Positions 1 to 8,683 of a stretch of DNA of 64,000 nucleotides are shown here, in pieces (position 1 is the stretch's first letter; each line of letters opens with the position of its first letter). Both the position numbers and the translations under genes were made by a program. This stretch comes from Natribaculum luteum. GTDB lineage: Archaea > Halobacteriota > Halobacteria > Halobacteriales > Natrialbaceae. The DNA is taken from NCBI RefSeq assembly GCF_023008545.1, contig NZ_CP095397.1:806001-870000 (forward strand), given 5' to 3'. A model generated the notes under the pieces. The model saw nothing but the letters and a program-made list of their open reading frames with translations, was not told the DNA's origin and ran no database searches.

Positions 1-1773
1 CCTAATCTTGAATGGCTCCGTGACTTCTGCGATCGGGCAGCAGAGCTCACGATCGGTGACGCGCTAACCGCTTACGAAAACCGCGCCGAGTGTACGCTCG
101 AGACATTTCGCGAGGAGCTCGACCATCTCGGACTCCTCACCGAACCAATCACCGCAGAGACCATAGACCGACTCACGTTCTACCTCGAGACGTATGAGGT
201 CCCGATCGACCGGGAGAACGACGGCGTCCTGCTGGCCGATGCGAAATCAGCGTCGTTTGTCGATCGGCCAGTCGTCTTCTACCTCGGCCTTGACGAGGGA
301 TGGACGCACACGTCGCCAGAGCGACCATGGGTCGATCATGACGAGGAATTCGAGCGGAATCTCGACCAGTTCCAGTCGCTGCTCCAGAGTGGTGTCGACC
401 AGTACTATCTCGTCCAGGACACCGCTGGTGGGACACCCGTAACGCCGTGTCTGTACTTCGAGGACCTCCTCGAAGCCGAGTTCGAGCGTTTCAGTGATTT
501 CGAATCGATTCACTACGCACGGCCGTTTCGATCGACGGGCGCAGGATTCGACAAAGAACCAATCAACGTCGAGACCGAGCCAGAGACGGCACTCAGCCAA
601 TCAAGCCTCAATTCATACGCAAACTGCCCTCGTGACTACTTCTTTGGACGGCTCGTCGATAACCCTGACAAGGATCACTTCGTCGAGGGGAACCTGTTCC
701 ACGATTTCGCAGAGTTCGCCGTCAACCATCCCGAGTTCGTCGATGACAGCGTCATCGAGGAAGCCGTCGACGTCATGATTGAGGAGACGAAGGCGTTCCA
801 CCGTGACGTCGATCTGGCTACCCGGCGAACAACGTATCGCGTCGGCCTCGAGACGATCGTCGACTATCTCGAGAGGAATGCGCCGTCGGATACCGACTTC
901 CTTACGCCCACGAGTAGCGGTGACAATGTCTTCGCGACCCGCTTCGACCGGCCGGTCGACTCCCCAGCGACCGAACGATGGTTCGAGGACGACGACCGTG
1001 GGATCAAGGGAAAGATCGACCTCGTACAGTCGCCAACACAGCTGGTCGACTTCAAAAGTGGCAGCAAGAAATCACCGTCACAGGTAATCAAACGCGCAGC
1101 GATTGATCCGCCCAGCGATCAGCCGGACTTCCAGGCGTTGCTCTACCTCACCTACTATCGAAGCCAGCAGCCAGGCGAGCAGCTCGAGTTCACTTTTTTC
1201 CACTTTCTCGAGACGCTCGACGACGTCGTCACAGGCGAGGGGACTCTCGACGACTGCCTGACGACGGTCACGTACCGTCCGATCCCGTTCGACGAATTCG
1301 TTCCGTCGCGAGCCGTCTTCGAAGCACTCCGCGAAGAGGCACCGAACGATTGCAACAAGACGTTCTCGAAGACGAGTTACGATGAGTACCGAGCAGCGTT
1401 CGACGCGCACCAACCGTCCAGAACACGGGATGCAGATGAGATGGCCAATTCACCGTTCGGGAACGCACTTCTCGAGCGGATGATCGAGGCCGTCGGCGAT
1501 TACAAGTACGTCACAAATGGCTGCATGCAGGCATTTAGACACCTGTGTGGCTATCGCAAAGAGGGCTATTTCGTCGAGGATCTCGACGAATTCGAGCGGT
1601 TCGTCGATGACCAACTCGCAGAACTGAACCGATATCGCCGCGGCGAGTCCCGGTTCCCCGTTGCGGGACGAGCAGGGGAGCCGAACTACCGCTATGTGGA
1701 CAACCGCGATATGATTCTGACGACAGAGCGTACGATCGATGAACCGGCCGACGAGACGGAGGTGACCCGATGA
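1..1773 (+). CDS. AddB-like PD-(D/E)XK nuclease, 5' end missing
   Basis: The frame is open from the first base, so the gene starts before the window; 590 residues are visible. Counting from the window edge, a PD-(D/E)XK nuclease core is seen: D340 in a GKIDLV strand, then D350-F-K352 in LVDFKSGS. Cysteines at 209 (in a SYANCPRDYFFGRL block) and at 508 and 516 near the C-terminus resemble the iron-sulfur cysteines that flank the nuclease fold in AddB and Cas4 proteins; I can place only three of the four. The stop overlaps the ATG of the helicase gene (ATGA), so the two are translationally coupled. Role inferred: nuclease subunit of a double-strand-break or foreign-DNA processing complex. The N-terminal helicase-like part typical of AddB cannot be assessed. 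Confidence 0.8.
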   Translation, partial: PNLEWLRDFCDRAAELTIGDALTAYENRAECTLETFREELDHLGLLTEPITAETIDRLTFYLETYEVPIDRENDGVLLADAKSASFVDRPVVFYLGLDEGWTHTSPERPWVDHDEEFERNLDQFQSLLQSGVDQYYLVQDTAGGTPVTPCLYFEDLLEAEFERFSDFESIHYARPFRSTGAGFDKEPINVETEPETALSQSSLNSYANCPRDYFFGRLVDNPDKDHFVEGNLFHDFAEFAVNHPEFVDDSVIEEAVDVMIEETKAFHRDVDLATRRTTYRVGLETIVDYLERNAPSDTDFLTPTSSGDNVFATRFDRPVDSPATERWFEDDDRGIKGKIDLVQSPTQLVDFKSGSKKSPSQVIKRAAIDPPSDQPDFQALLYLTYYRSQQPGEQLEFTFFHFLETLDDVVTGEGTLDDCLTTVTYRPIPFDEFVPSRAVFEALREEAPNDCNKTFSKTSYDEYRAAFDAHQPSRTRDADEMANSPFGNALLERMIEAVGDYKYVTNGCMQAFRHLCGYRKEGYFVEDLDEFERFVDDQLAELNRYRRGESRFPVAGRAGEPNYRYVDNRDMILTTERTIDEPADETEVTR

Positions 1774-4607
1774 CAGCCCCGAACCCAAAGCAGCGTGAAC
1801 TCATCGAGAGTACAGAGGGGTTGTATCTCGTTGACGCCGGTGCCGGGACCGGCAAGACGTTCACAGTCACCCGTCGCTACGCGAACATCGTCTCCCAGGG
1901 CGACGTCGAGCCGGATGACGTCCTGTTGATCGCCTTCACTCGCAACGCAGCGACGGAGATGAAAGACCGCATCGTCGCCAACTGCGACTATGACATGCGG
2001 GCGCTGACAGACGCACCGATCCAGACTTTTCACAGCCTCTGTAACGATATCCTCGAGCAACATGGCTTCCATGCGCCCACGCATTTAGGGATCGACGATG
2101 CGATCACTGGCTCAACGCAGGTCCTCGAGAACGAGACGATCGAACGTGAATACTTCGGGGAGTTCATCGACCAGTTCAGCGACGACCATTCGGAATACGA
2201 CGACCTGTTCCGGTGTCTCTCGGACCCGACAGAGCTGCTGGATCTCATCAACAACCTCGCAGCCAAAGGCGTCTTTCCGACTGCCGACGGCTGGTATCGT
2301 GACAGCAAGAGACATCTCGAGGGCGATTTCGACGCGTTCAAAGACGTATTCGACGAGCTGAATCAACCCCGGAATGGGGGCAGCAAACAGTCAAAACTGC
2401 GCTCGAAACTCGGTCGATACGGCAAGAACAAGTGTTACCTCCCGGGTGCTCCCGGTCGGTCAGAATTGCGTGGCCCACGTGGAACGAAGGCGGTTCCCGA
2501 CGAGGTCGCCGAGCGAGCCTTCACTGAAGACCGAGACCACCTCATCGAATTCATCCACGATATTTACATCGAGTACCTCGAGTTCGCACTCCGGCGAAAC
2601 TACCTGAACTTCTCGTTCCTCCAACTCTTCGCGTTCGTCCTTCTCTGTGAGGACGACAACCTCCGCGAATCGCTTGGGTTCGAGTACGTGATGATCGACG
2701 AGTTCCAGGACTCGAGTGAGATCCAGTTCAAACTCTCGCTCTTACTCGCTGGAACGGACAATATCTGCGTCGTTGGCGACTGGAAACAGAGTATCTATTC
2801 GTTCCAATACGCAGCGGTCGAGAACATCACTGAGTTCGAGTCACGTCTCGAGCGATTCGCGGCCGACCTGAACGATGACGCCGAACGCGTTTCGTTCCCA
2901 GTGGAGCCGATAACCAGAATCGAACTCGAGGAAAACTACCGATCGACCCAGGAGATCCTCGATTTCTCGGAGCACGCCCTCGTCACACCAGCCAGTAGCC
3001 GCGAGTCCATCGATCGAGAATCGGTCCTCGAACAGGTTGTCTCACTGTCGTCGAACACCGCGCACAACCACTCACGGATTGAAGCCTTCCAGCACGACGA
3101 TGAACACGAGGCGATTCTGACGAAGGTTCAGGAAATCGTCGGGAATGACGCCTACGCAGTCGAGGACGGTGGTGAGCTTCGCACTCCTGAGTATGGTGAT
3201 ATCGCAGTGTTGACTCGCACACGTGACTTTGGTCGAGATCTGCTCTCCGTCGCCGAGGAGTACGAACTTCCGATGGCGTACGAGGGTGGCATCGAGCTCT
3301 TCCGAACCGATCAGGCCAAACTCCTGCTTGCCTGGTTGCGTATCCTCGAGACTAATGCGGACAGAGGCTGGGCAGTCGTCCTCGAGCGTGCTGGCTACAC
3401 GCTCGACGAGATCGACCACATCCTCGAGAACGAGGCCTATCCGGAGAATATGGCAGTATTCCGTACAGAGCTCGCAGCACTCGAGACCACGAACGCCGTT
3501 GCACGACGGGTATTCGATCGCTATGGATACGACGGTGCGACAGCGGATGTCATTCTCACAACGATCCAGTCAGTCCACAGTGCGACAACGATGACGCTTG
3601 GCGATTTGATCCGCTTCATCGAACAGGGGATCGAATCAGGCCACACCGAGGAGGTCCACGCTGCGGCAGGGACCAACGCGATCACTGTCCAGACGATCCA
3701 CTCTGTCAAGGGACTCGAGCATCCGATCGTGATTCTCGGGAATATGAACCGCGGGAAATTCCCGCCTGCTGGTGGACGAGATGGGACGATCACGTACTCC
3801 GAACTCACAGGACTCCGCCAGCGCAAGTGCTATTCGGAGGCGCATGGCGATCCACACATCTACGATAACTGGCGGACCGACGTCCTGAGACGGTGTCAGC
3901 CAACGGAAGCCGACGAAGAACGCAGGTTGCTCTACGTCGCAATGACACGTGCAAAGGATCACCTGCTGTTTTCGGCTGGCGACGATCCCAACACGTTCCT
4001 CGAGGAGCTACCTGTCGACATCGACCCTCTCGAGCCAGCAGTTGATACGGATCGTGTCGGCGACACCGTCCAATCACAACTGACCGTGCCCATCCCGCAG
4101 CCAACCGGTCCTGATGGATACTCACCTCACTCACTAATGGGCGACGAGGTCTACGAGGACGTCAGTCAGGGAAGAGGACGGGAGTTTGGCTCGGCAGTCC
4201 ACGAGTTCGCAGAACGGTACGCTCTCGGAGAAGACGGTGATCCTCGCAACGAAGATGAGCGGAATATCACGGAGCTTCTCGATTCGCTCGAGGGGACCCT
4301 CAGAGTCGAAGAACAGGTGTACCTGCCGCTCGAGGTTGAGGGAGACCAGGTGACGATCTCCGGCGTTGTCGACCTCGTCCATGTGACGTCCGATCGGGTG
4401 GAGATCATCGATTACAAGACAGATCAGGGGTATCACGCAGAGTCAGCATATCGAACGCAGCTTAGCGTGTACTATCACGCGCTCGATGACTGGTTCGAGG
4501 GCCGAGACGTGAATGCCGCAATTTATTATTCAGCAATGGATGATCTGGTCGAGATCGAGCCGCTTTCACGGACAGCTCTAGCGGACCGTCTTAAAACTCG
4601 AGAGTAG
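1770..4607 (+). CDS. UvrD/Rep (AddA-like) helicase with C-terminal nuclease domain
   Basis: Superfamily 1A DNA helicase of 945 residues. Visible motifs: Walker A GAGTGKT (24-30), motif II MIDEFQD (about 308-314), motif III GDWKQSIYSFQYA (about 337), motif V VQTIHSVKGLEHP (about 640) and motif VI LLYVAMTRAKDHL (about 718). The last 110 residues hold a second PD-(D/E)XK nuclease: GSAVHEF, then SGVVDLV and EIIDYKTD. This helicase plus C-terminal nuclease order is that of AddA. With the overlapping upstream nuclease gene it likely forms an AddAB-type end-resection complex. It is shorter than bacterial AddA (about 1200 residues). A defence role is possible but not shown. The ATG is fixed by the 4-base overlap. 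Confidence 0.88.
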   Translation: MTAPNPKQRELIESTEGLYLVDAGAGTGKTFTVTRRYANIVSQGDVEPDDVLLIAFTRNAATEMKDRIVANCDYDMRALTDAPIQTFHSLCNDILEQHGFHAPTHLGIDDAITGSTQVLENETIEREYFGEFIDQFSDDHSEYDDLFRCLSDPTELLDLINNLAAKGVFPTADGWYRDSKRHLEGDFDAFKDVFDELNQPRNGGSKQSKLRSKLGRYGKNKCYLPGAPGRSELRGPRGTKAVPDEVAERAFTEDRDHLIEFIHDIYIEYLEFALRRNYLNFSFLQLFAFVLLCEDDNLRESLGFEYVMIDEFQDSSEIQFKLSLLLAGTDNICVVGDWKQSIYSFQYAAVENITEFESRLERFAADLNDDAERVSFPVEPITRIELEENYRSTQEILDFSEHALVTPASSRESIDRESVLEQVVSLSSNTAHNHSRIEAFQHDDEHEAILTKVQEIVGNDAYAVEDGGELRTPEYGDIAVLTRTRDFGRDLLSVAEEYELPMAYEGGIELFRTDQAKLLLAWLRILETNADRGWAVVLERAGYTLDEIDHILENEAYPENMAVFRTELAALETTNAVARRVFDRYGYDGATADVILTTIQSVHSATTMTLGDLIRFIEQGIESGHTEEVHAAAGTNAITVQTIHSVKGLEHPIVILGNMNRGKFPPAGGRDGTITYSELTGLRQRKCYSEAHGDPHIYDNWRTDVLRRCQPTEADEERRLLYVAMTRAKDHLLFSAGDDPNTFLEELPVDIDPLEPAVDTDRVGDTVQSQLTVPIPQPTGPDGYSPHSLMGDEVYEDVSQGRGREFGSAVHEFAERYALGEDGDPRNEDERNITELLDSLEGTLRVEEQVYLPLEVEGDQVTISGVVDLVHVTSDRVEIIDYKTDQGYHAESAYRTQLSVYYHALDDWFEGRDVNAAIYYSAMDDLVEIEPLSRTALADRLKTRE

Positions 4608-4707
4608 CAACGAGCGCCCCATCGAAAGCTAAGTCCAACTGATATACTTACGCAATGAGAGTTGGCGATTGTACCTACCCACTCTCCCCCACTATTTCCA
4701 GTGAACC

Positions 4708-4730
4708 GCCTCGGGGTCAAGTCCCGAGGC
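4708..4730. repeat. Right-end hairpin of the TnpB element
   Basis: Perfect 8-bp stem (GCCTCGGG / CCCGAGGC) around a 7-base loop. It contains the tnpB stop codon, which lies in the loop. IS200/IS605-type elements end in such a hairpin, which is also the 3' end of the guide (omega/re) RNA. The guide segment would be the bases just past the element, below position about 4700 on this orientation. Confidence 0.65.
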
Positions 4731-5966
4731 TTCCCGTTTCGATGACGCGACTTGCAGGAACCGATGAGGTTGAACCTCCGTCGGTTTCCACAGCGGTCGC
4801 AGTCTCCCCGGGCGTCGATTCGGCCTGTCCCAGACCTAGTTGGTGAATACCGCGAGAAAGAACGTTGTACGACGCATTAGCGTCCCTGTCCGCTTCGAAC
4901 CCACAACTCGGACAACTGTGTTTCCTGACCCACAACGGCTTGTCCGTCTCCACGCCACACTCCGCGCACTCTTTGGTTGTGCCACGCGGATTCACTTGAA
5001 CGACGCGTGTGCCGTACAGGTCGCCCTTGTACTCCAGCATCTCGATGAACCTACGCCACGCGGCGTCCTGTTTGTTGCGAGCGTTTCCGTCTTGCTGGAG
5101 CAGCCCTGAGACGTTCAGGTCTTCCACGAACACGGCGTCATACTCTTTGACTATCCACGTCGTCAACTTGTGTTGGAAGTCCTCGACCTTCCGCTTGATT
5201 CGACGCTTGACTTTGGCGACCGCTTGTCGTTGTTTTTCCCAGTTGTTACTGCCGTGTTCCTTGCGGGAGAGACTACGCTGTTCCCGTCGCAATCGTTCGT
5301 ATTCCTCGGAGAGATCGAGCCAGTCCACACTGTCGCCGTCTGACGTGTAGATGTAGCTGTTGATACCGAGGTCGATCCCCACGCAGTCTTCGGCGGTCAC
5401 GTCGTCCGCGTCGGGTTTCTCAGGGAGCGCATTATCTTCGATTTCGAGGCCGAACGTGACGTACCACTCACCCGTTGTCTCTTTCTTCAACGTGACTTCT
5501 TTGATAATGGCGTTTTCGGGGATGGAACGGTGGTATCGGATGGGGATGTCACCAATTTTGGAGAGCCAGAGCGTAGCAGTTCGACCACTCGTGTCTTTGA
5601 GTTCGAAACCAGACTGCGAATACGTCATACTCTGGTATTCTCGCGGTGACTTCCACTGCAGTTCACCGACCTTGTACCCCGCATCTTTCTTCTTGGAGAG
5701 GGTGCTGAGGTTGTTGTAGAAGCGTTCGACAGTCTTCTGCAACGCCTTCGAGTGAACCTCGGAAAATATGGGCCACTCGTCTTTCCACTCGGTGAGTCGC
5801 TTCTGGTGTTGGTATGCGAACCGATATTGTCCTCGTCGGTGTCGAGCGTGTTGTATTCGTATCGGGTGTGATTGTAGGCTTGGCGGTGGATGTCGATGTG
5901 GCGTTCGGCTTCCGCAGTCACACCTGTTCGGTCGGGATAGGCGCAGAAGCGGTAGTCGTACCACAT
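4717..5966 (-). pseudogene. tnpB: IS200/IS605-family TnpB (RNA-guided nuclease), frameshifted
   Basis: Two reading frames together give a haloarchaeal TnpB of about 416 residues. The first starts at ATG 5966 (MWYDYRFCAYPDRTG) and the second picks up at AYQHQKRLTEWKDEW. The switch is near 5818 and fits loss of one base. Downstream everything is intact: RuvC acidic residues in GIDLGIN, FVEDLNV and DRDANASYN, and a zinc ribbon CAEC...CPSC between the last two. TnpB cuts DNA guided by the RNA made from the element's end and helps the element persist. No TnpA transposase is present, so this is an IS1341-type solo element. The single clean lesion suggests recent loss or a sequencing error. Confidence 0.88.
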
Positions 5967-6033
5967 CGCTGTACCGTGATTATCGAAGTGTTGCTACTTA
6001 ATAGTTTGTTCCGATTCATGTCGGATTCATCCA

Positions 6034-6052
6034 CACGGGGTCAAGCCCCGTG
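6034..6052. repeat. Second hairpin of the same sequence type, upstream of tnpB
   Basis: Stem CACGGGG/CCCCGTG with loop TCAAG, about 68 bases before the tnpB start. It shares the core GGGGTCAAG-CCCG with the right-end hairpin at 4708-4730. It may be the left end of the element, or the right end of an older element into which this one inserted. Confidence 0.45.
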
Positions 6053-6149
6053 GCATTCGCCTCGACTGCCTGTAAACTTGAGCGGAAGACGTTTGCGCCG
6101 ACCTTAGCCGCTGTTTGTCGTCGCCTTGAGAGAGCGAAGGCAAACAGAA

Positions 6150-6371
6150 GTGAGCAGCTCGTCAGATCCATCCATCGAATCAGGTGGTCTCATACCGGAG
6201 CAGCGTCTCGAACCGCAAAACACTCGGCTCATCAATGCTGGTATCGCGACGATTCACAACACGGATACTCTGCGAGCATGCGTCGCCTACGAGAACGCAA
6301 ACCAGCAGCGCGTCCAGATTCCCTGCCGGCTCGAAAATCGGGCCAGCGAGATCCTCTCAGAGGGTGACTGA
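6150..6371 (+). CDS. Small acidic haloarchaeal protein, unknown function
   Basis: About 73 residues from GTG 6150 (an in-frame TTG at 6126 would add eight). The middle block, DTLRACVAYENANQQRVQIPCRLENRASEI, looks like a short helical hairpin of a kind seen in small haloarchaeal plasmid proteins. No catalytic or binding motif is recognised. It lies 54 bases before another small acidic gene and upstream of the partition repeats, in the same direction as parA. Confidence 0.5.
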   Translation: MSSSSDPSIESGGLIPEQRLEPQNTRLINAGIATIHNTDTLRACVAYENANQQRVQIPCRLENRASEILSEGD

Positions 6372-6425
6372 ACTGGTGATCTTGAGCTGTTTGTCGTCGC
6401 CGTCATGCGTGGAGGCTCAAATGGA

Positions 6426-6848
6426 ATGAGCGACCGACTCGAGAGCAAGATCCAGCGACAGACCGCGTTCGGAGAGGATGGCCAACTCGAAGTCACAGAG
6501 ACGAGCATCGAAACTTCGCTCGAGGACTTTGGCGCAGACATCGATCATTGCAACCGCGATTCACGGCTCGATCGCCCCGAAGCCAGTGGGTTCGGCGTCG
6601 ACGACCGACCCGAAGTAGCCCGCTCATCGGAGGATGATCAGTCCACGCTCTTCGCTGATATAGCCGAGGACCAGCAGACGCTCGACGGCGACGACGCGTC
6701 GAAACGCTGCCGCTTGACCACAAGCCCAGGAGGGCTCAGTGAGCTATCTCCCCTGCCCAAAGCGTCGAGTGAACTCGGCTGGTATTCACTATTCTACGCC
6801 ATCTCTTCTGTAAGGAACTTGTCTAACTATCTTAGGTATGGATCTTAG
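6426..6848 (+). CDS. Small acidic protein preceding the partition locus
   Basis: 140 residues from ATG 6426, with a GGAGG about 11 bases upstream; an in-frame ATG at 6405 precedes that GGAGG and is less likely. The sequence is rich in Asp and Glu, without a domain I recognise. Its last codons run into the first TCTTAG repeats, and the stop codon TAG is itself part of a repeat, so the gene end and the centromere-like array are fused. The low-complexity C-terminus (ELGWYSLFYAISSVRNLSNYL) differs in composition from the rest, which may mean truncation by array expansion. Confidence 0.5.
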   Translation: MSDRLESKIQRQTAFGEDGQLEVTETSIETSLEDFGADIDHCNRDSRLDRPEASGFGVDDRPEVARSSEDDQSTLFADIAEDQQTLDGDDASKRCRLTTSPGGLSELSPLPKASSELGWYSLFYAISSVRNLSNYLRYGS

Positions 6849-7212
6849 CTAAGAGTCTCAGACAACATTCTAAGATAGCTTACGTAGGTGTGTTTCTACC
6901 CCTTCACTCTAAGCGATCACAACTTATGCTTCAATCTTAGACTGTAGACTTAGGTCTATATCTTAGATAGAATCTCACCACACCGCTTTCACTGTTACAA
7001 TGCCTGTCGAAGTCATGAACGGGTCCTATGTACTGATCTTAGATATGAATCTAAGCTCGATCTCTTGGCTGTGAGTGCGTTTCCTGTCTCGAAGTCCTAT
7101 CACTTATGTACTTTTCATAGGGATATACCTTAGCTAAGAATCTTAGATGTGATTCTAAGATATCTTACTTAGGTATATTTCTAGGATGTTTTCCGTAGTT
7201 TCTTATCTTAGT
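6829..7212. repeat. TCTTAG/CTAAGA repeat array, candidate centromere (parS) and parA operator
   Basis: AT-rich stretch with at least a dozen copies of TCTTAG or its complement CTAAGA, often as palindromes. Examples: TCTTAGCTAAGA (perfect, 6843-6854), CTAAGAT at 6870, ATCTTAG at 6934, AGACTTAGGTCT at 6947, TCTTAGAT at 6961, ATCTTAGAT plus ATCTAAG at 7036-7055, CCTTAGCTAAG near 7129, TCTTAGAT/ATTCTAAGAT at 7141-7162, and ATCTTAG at 7205 just before the chosen parA start. Iterated short sites beside parA are the hallmark of plasmid centromeres that also repress the par operon. No replication gene is next to it, so an origin is not supported. Confidence 0.7.
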
Positions 7213-7230
7213 AACTCATACGGGACACTC

Positions 7231-8106
7231 ATGCTCTCATACACGGTGTACTCCGAAGCAGGTGGCGTTGGAAAATCGTCGCTGACGGCGAATCTGGCTG
7301 TCGCGCACGCTCGAGCAGGTCTCGACGTCCTGGTCGTCCCGCTGGATCCGCAGGACGGTGACCTCAGCCGACTGCTCGGTGTCGACGAGGACCGTGCCAG
7401 CAGCGATGCAGACAACCTCGTCCGCCACATGGTCAATGCACCGAAGGGTCCATTTGAGGACCTCATCCGAACGTCGGAGGGCGTCGACATCATTCCGGAG
7501 CACAACATGCTCTCGGACCTCGCAGATCACCTCGCCCGCGAACAGCAGAAAGCCGAGGACTTCGGCGACGCGTACAATATCTACGCCCAACTGCAGCGCG
7601 TCCTCGCCGATGCCGAAGTCGGCGATCGGTATGATGTCTTGATCTGCGATCCGCCGGCGACCGAGTCGGATCACCTCTACAACGCGATCTTCGCGACGCG
7701 AAATCTGGTGATTCCAGTCGAGCCCTCGGCCAAGGGACGAGCATCGGTCGAAGGCCTCGAGGAACTTGCGAGTAACTTCGCTGATCAGCTGAACATCGAG
7801 GTCGGTGTTCTTGCTGCAGTCCCGAACGGATTCAAGCGAACGAACGACCAGAAGGAGCTCATCGATGAAATCGAGTTCCCCACACCAGAGATAATCAGCG
7901 ATCGGACATCGATGATGGAAGGGTGTTGGAAGCAGCAGTGTTCGGCATTCAAGTATGTTCGCGAGCATCGGTCCCGTCAACGGGACTACGAACTCGAAAC
8001 CCTCGCCCAGTTCGATAACCTGGCTCGCTACCTCGAGACGGAGGCAGGGATTGAGGCACCAAACCCGCCGGAGCCAGGGGAACTTGAGCAAGCGGTGAAA
8101 GCATGA
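7231..8106 (+). CDS. parA: ParA-family partition ATPase
   Basis: 291-residue ParA/Soj/MinD-type ATPase that would move or pair plasmid copies on the nucleoid. N-terminal P-loop: SEAGGVGKSS. The deviant Walker A of ParA normally begins with lysine (KGGVGKT); here that lysine is absent (EA instead of K). The Walker B-type strand is VLICDPPAT. An upstream in-frame ATG at 7186 would add 15 residues, but it lies inside the TCTTAG repeats, and 7231 gives the usual MLSYTVYSEAGG start of haloarchaeal ParAs. It overlaps the next gene by four bases (ATGA). Likely autoregulated through the upstream repeats. Confidence 0.85.
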   Translation: MLSYTVYSEAGGVGKSSLTANLAVAHARAGLDVLVVPLDPQDGDLSRLLGVDEDRASSDADNLVRHMVNAPKGPFEDLIRTSEGVDIIPEHNMLSDLADHLAREQQKAEDFGDAYNIYAQLQRVLADAEVGDRYDVLICDPPATESDHLYNAIFATRNLVIPVEPSAKGRASVEGLEELASNFADQLNIEVGVLAAVPNGFKRTNDQKELIDEIEFPTPEIISDRTSMMEGCWKQQCSAFKYVREHRSRQRDYELETLAQFDNLARYLETEAGIEAPNPPEPGELEQAVKA

Positions 8107-8546
8107 CGGGGTTCAAGAGCGGAAGCGCCGGTGATCCGTTCAGTAGTAGCGACACAGACGACGATTCCGGGGGCGGTGAGGCAGGGAATGATGAATCGGC
8201 CACGATCGAGACATCGGCGTCGACATCGATGACTGAACCCGACGATGAATCTGGGTCCAGCACTGATCGTGACGATCGTGGCGAGACCACATCTAGTGCT
8301 TCGGGTACCGTACTTCCTTGGATCTACGAGCGCAACAGCATCACCGACGGACGTGCACAAACTGTCCAGTTACATCTCCAGCAGTCAACGCTGGATCGCC
8401 AACGCGAAGGAAAGAGGGAGACCGAGGCTATGTTGGGTGAGTCTGTCAAGAAAGCCGATCTTCGTGAGGCTGCGCTTTTAGTCGGCCTCGAGCATATCGA
8501 CGAGGTCGCTGAACAACTTCGGGAGTGGGGCTACGACTTCGAATGA
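8103..8546 (+). CDS. Small ParA-partner protein, candidate centromere-binding protein
   Basis: 147 residues, coupled to parA by an ATGA overlap. The first about 68 residues are a low-complexity acidic Ser/Asp/Glu tail. The C-terminal 75 residues are ordered, mixed-charge and helical (LPWIYERNSITDGRAQTVQL, then KKADLREAALLVGLEHIDEV). Size, position and layout match the small centromere-binding adaptors (ParB/ParG type) made with ParA in short par operons, but I see no sequence motif that proves DNA binding. Further TCTTAG repeats follow directly after the stop codon. Confidence 0.6.
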   Translation: MTGFKSGSAGDPFSSSDTDDDSGGGEAGNDESATIETSASTSMTEPDDESGSSTDRDDRGETTSSASGTVLPWIYERNSITDGRAQTVQLHLQQSTLDRQREGKRETEAMLGESVKKADLREAALLVGLEHIDEVAEQLREWGYDFE

Positions 8547-8557
8547 TCGGTCATAGA

Positions 8558-8592
8558 TTCTTAGCTTAGAGTCTTGGATTGGGGTCTTAGAT
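8558..8592. repeat. TCTTAG repeats after the par operon
   Basis: TTCTTAGCTTAGAG and GTCTTAGATAAC follow the stop of the ParA partner and match the array upstream of parA, so the par genes are bracketed by the same sites. Confidence 0.6.
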
Positions 8593-8683
8593 AACACTGT
8601 TAAACCGTGGCTGAAGGAGACGGGAGTTTTTCCCAATAAAGTGTCTATATTCGAAGAACTCCTGCTTGATCCTTTGGAGTCCG

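Noticed and set aside
6829-7212. TCTTAG repeats considered as a CRISPR array
   Set aside because: The repeats are hexamers at irregular spacing and in both orientations, without 30-40-base spacers or cas genes; centromere-like iterons fit better.
6829-7212. The AT-rich array considered as a replication origin
   Set aside because: No Orc1/Cdc6, RepH or other initiator gene and no origin recognition box was seen in the window.
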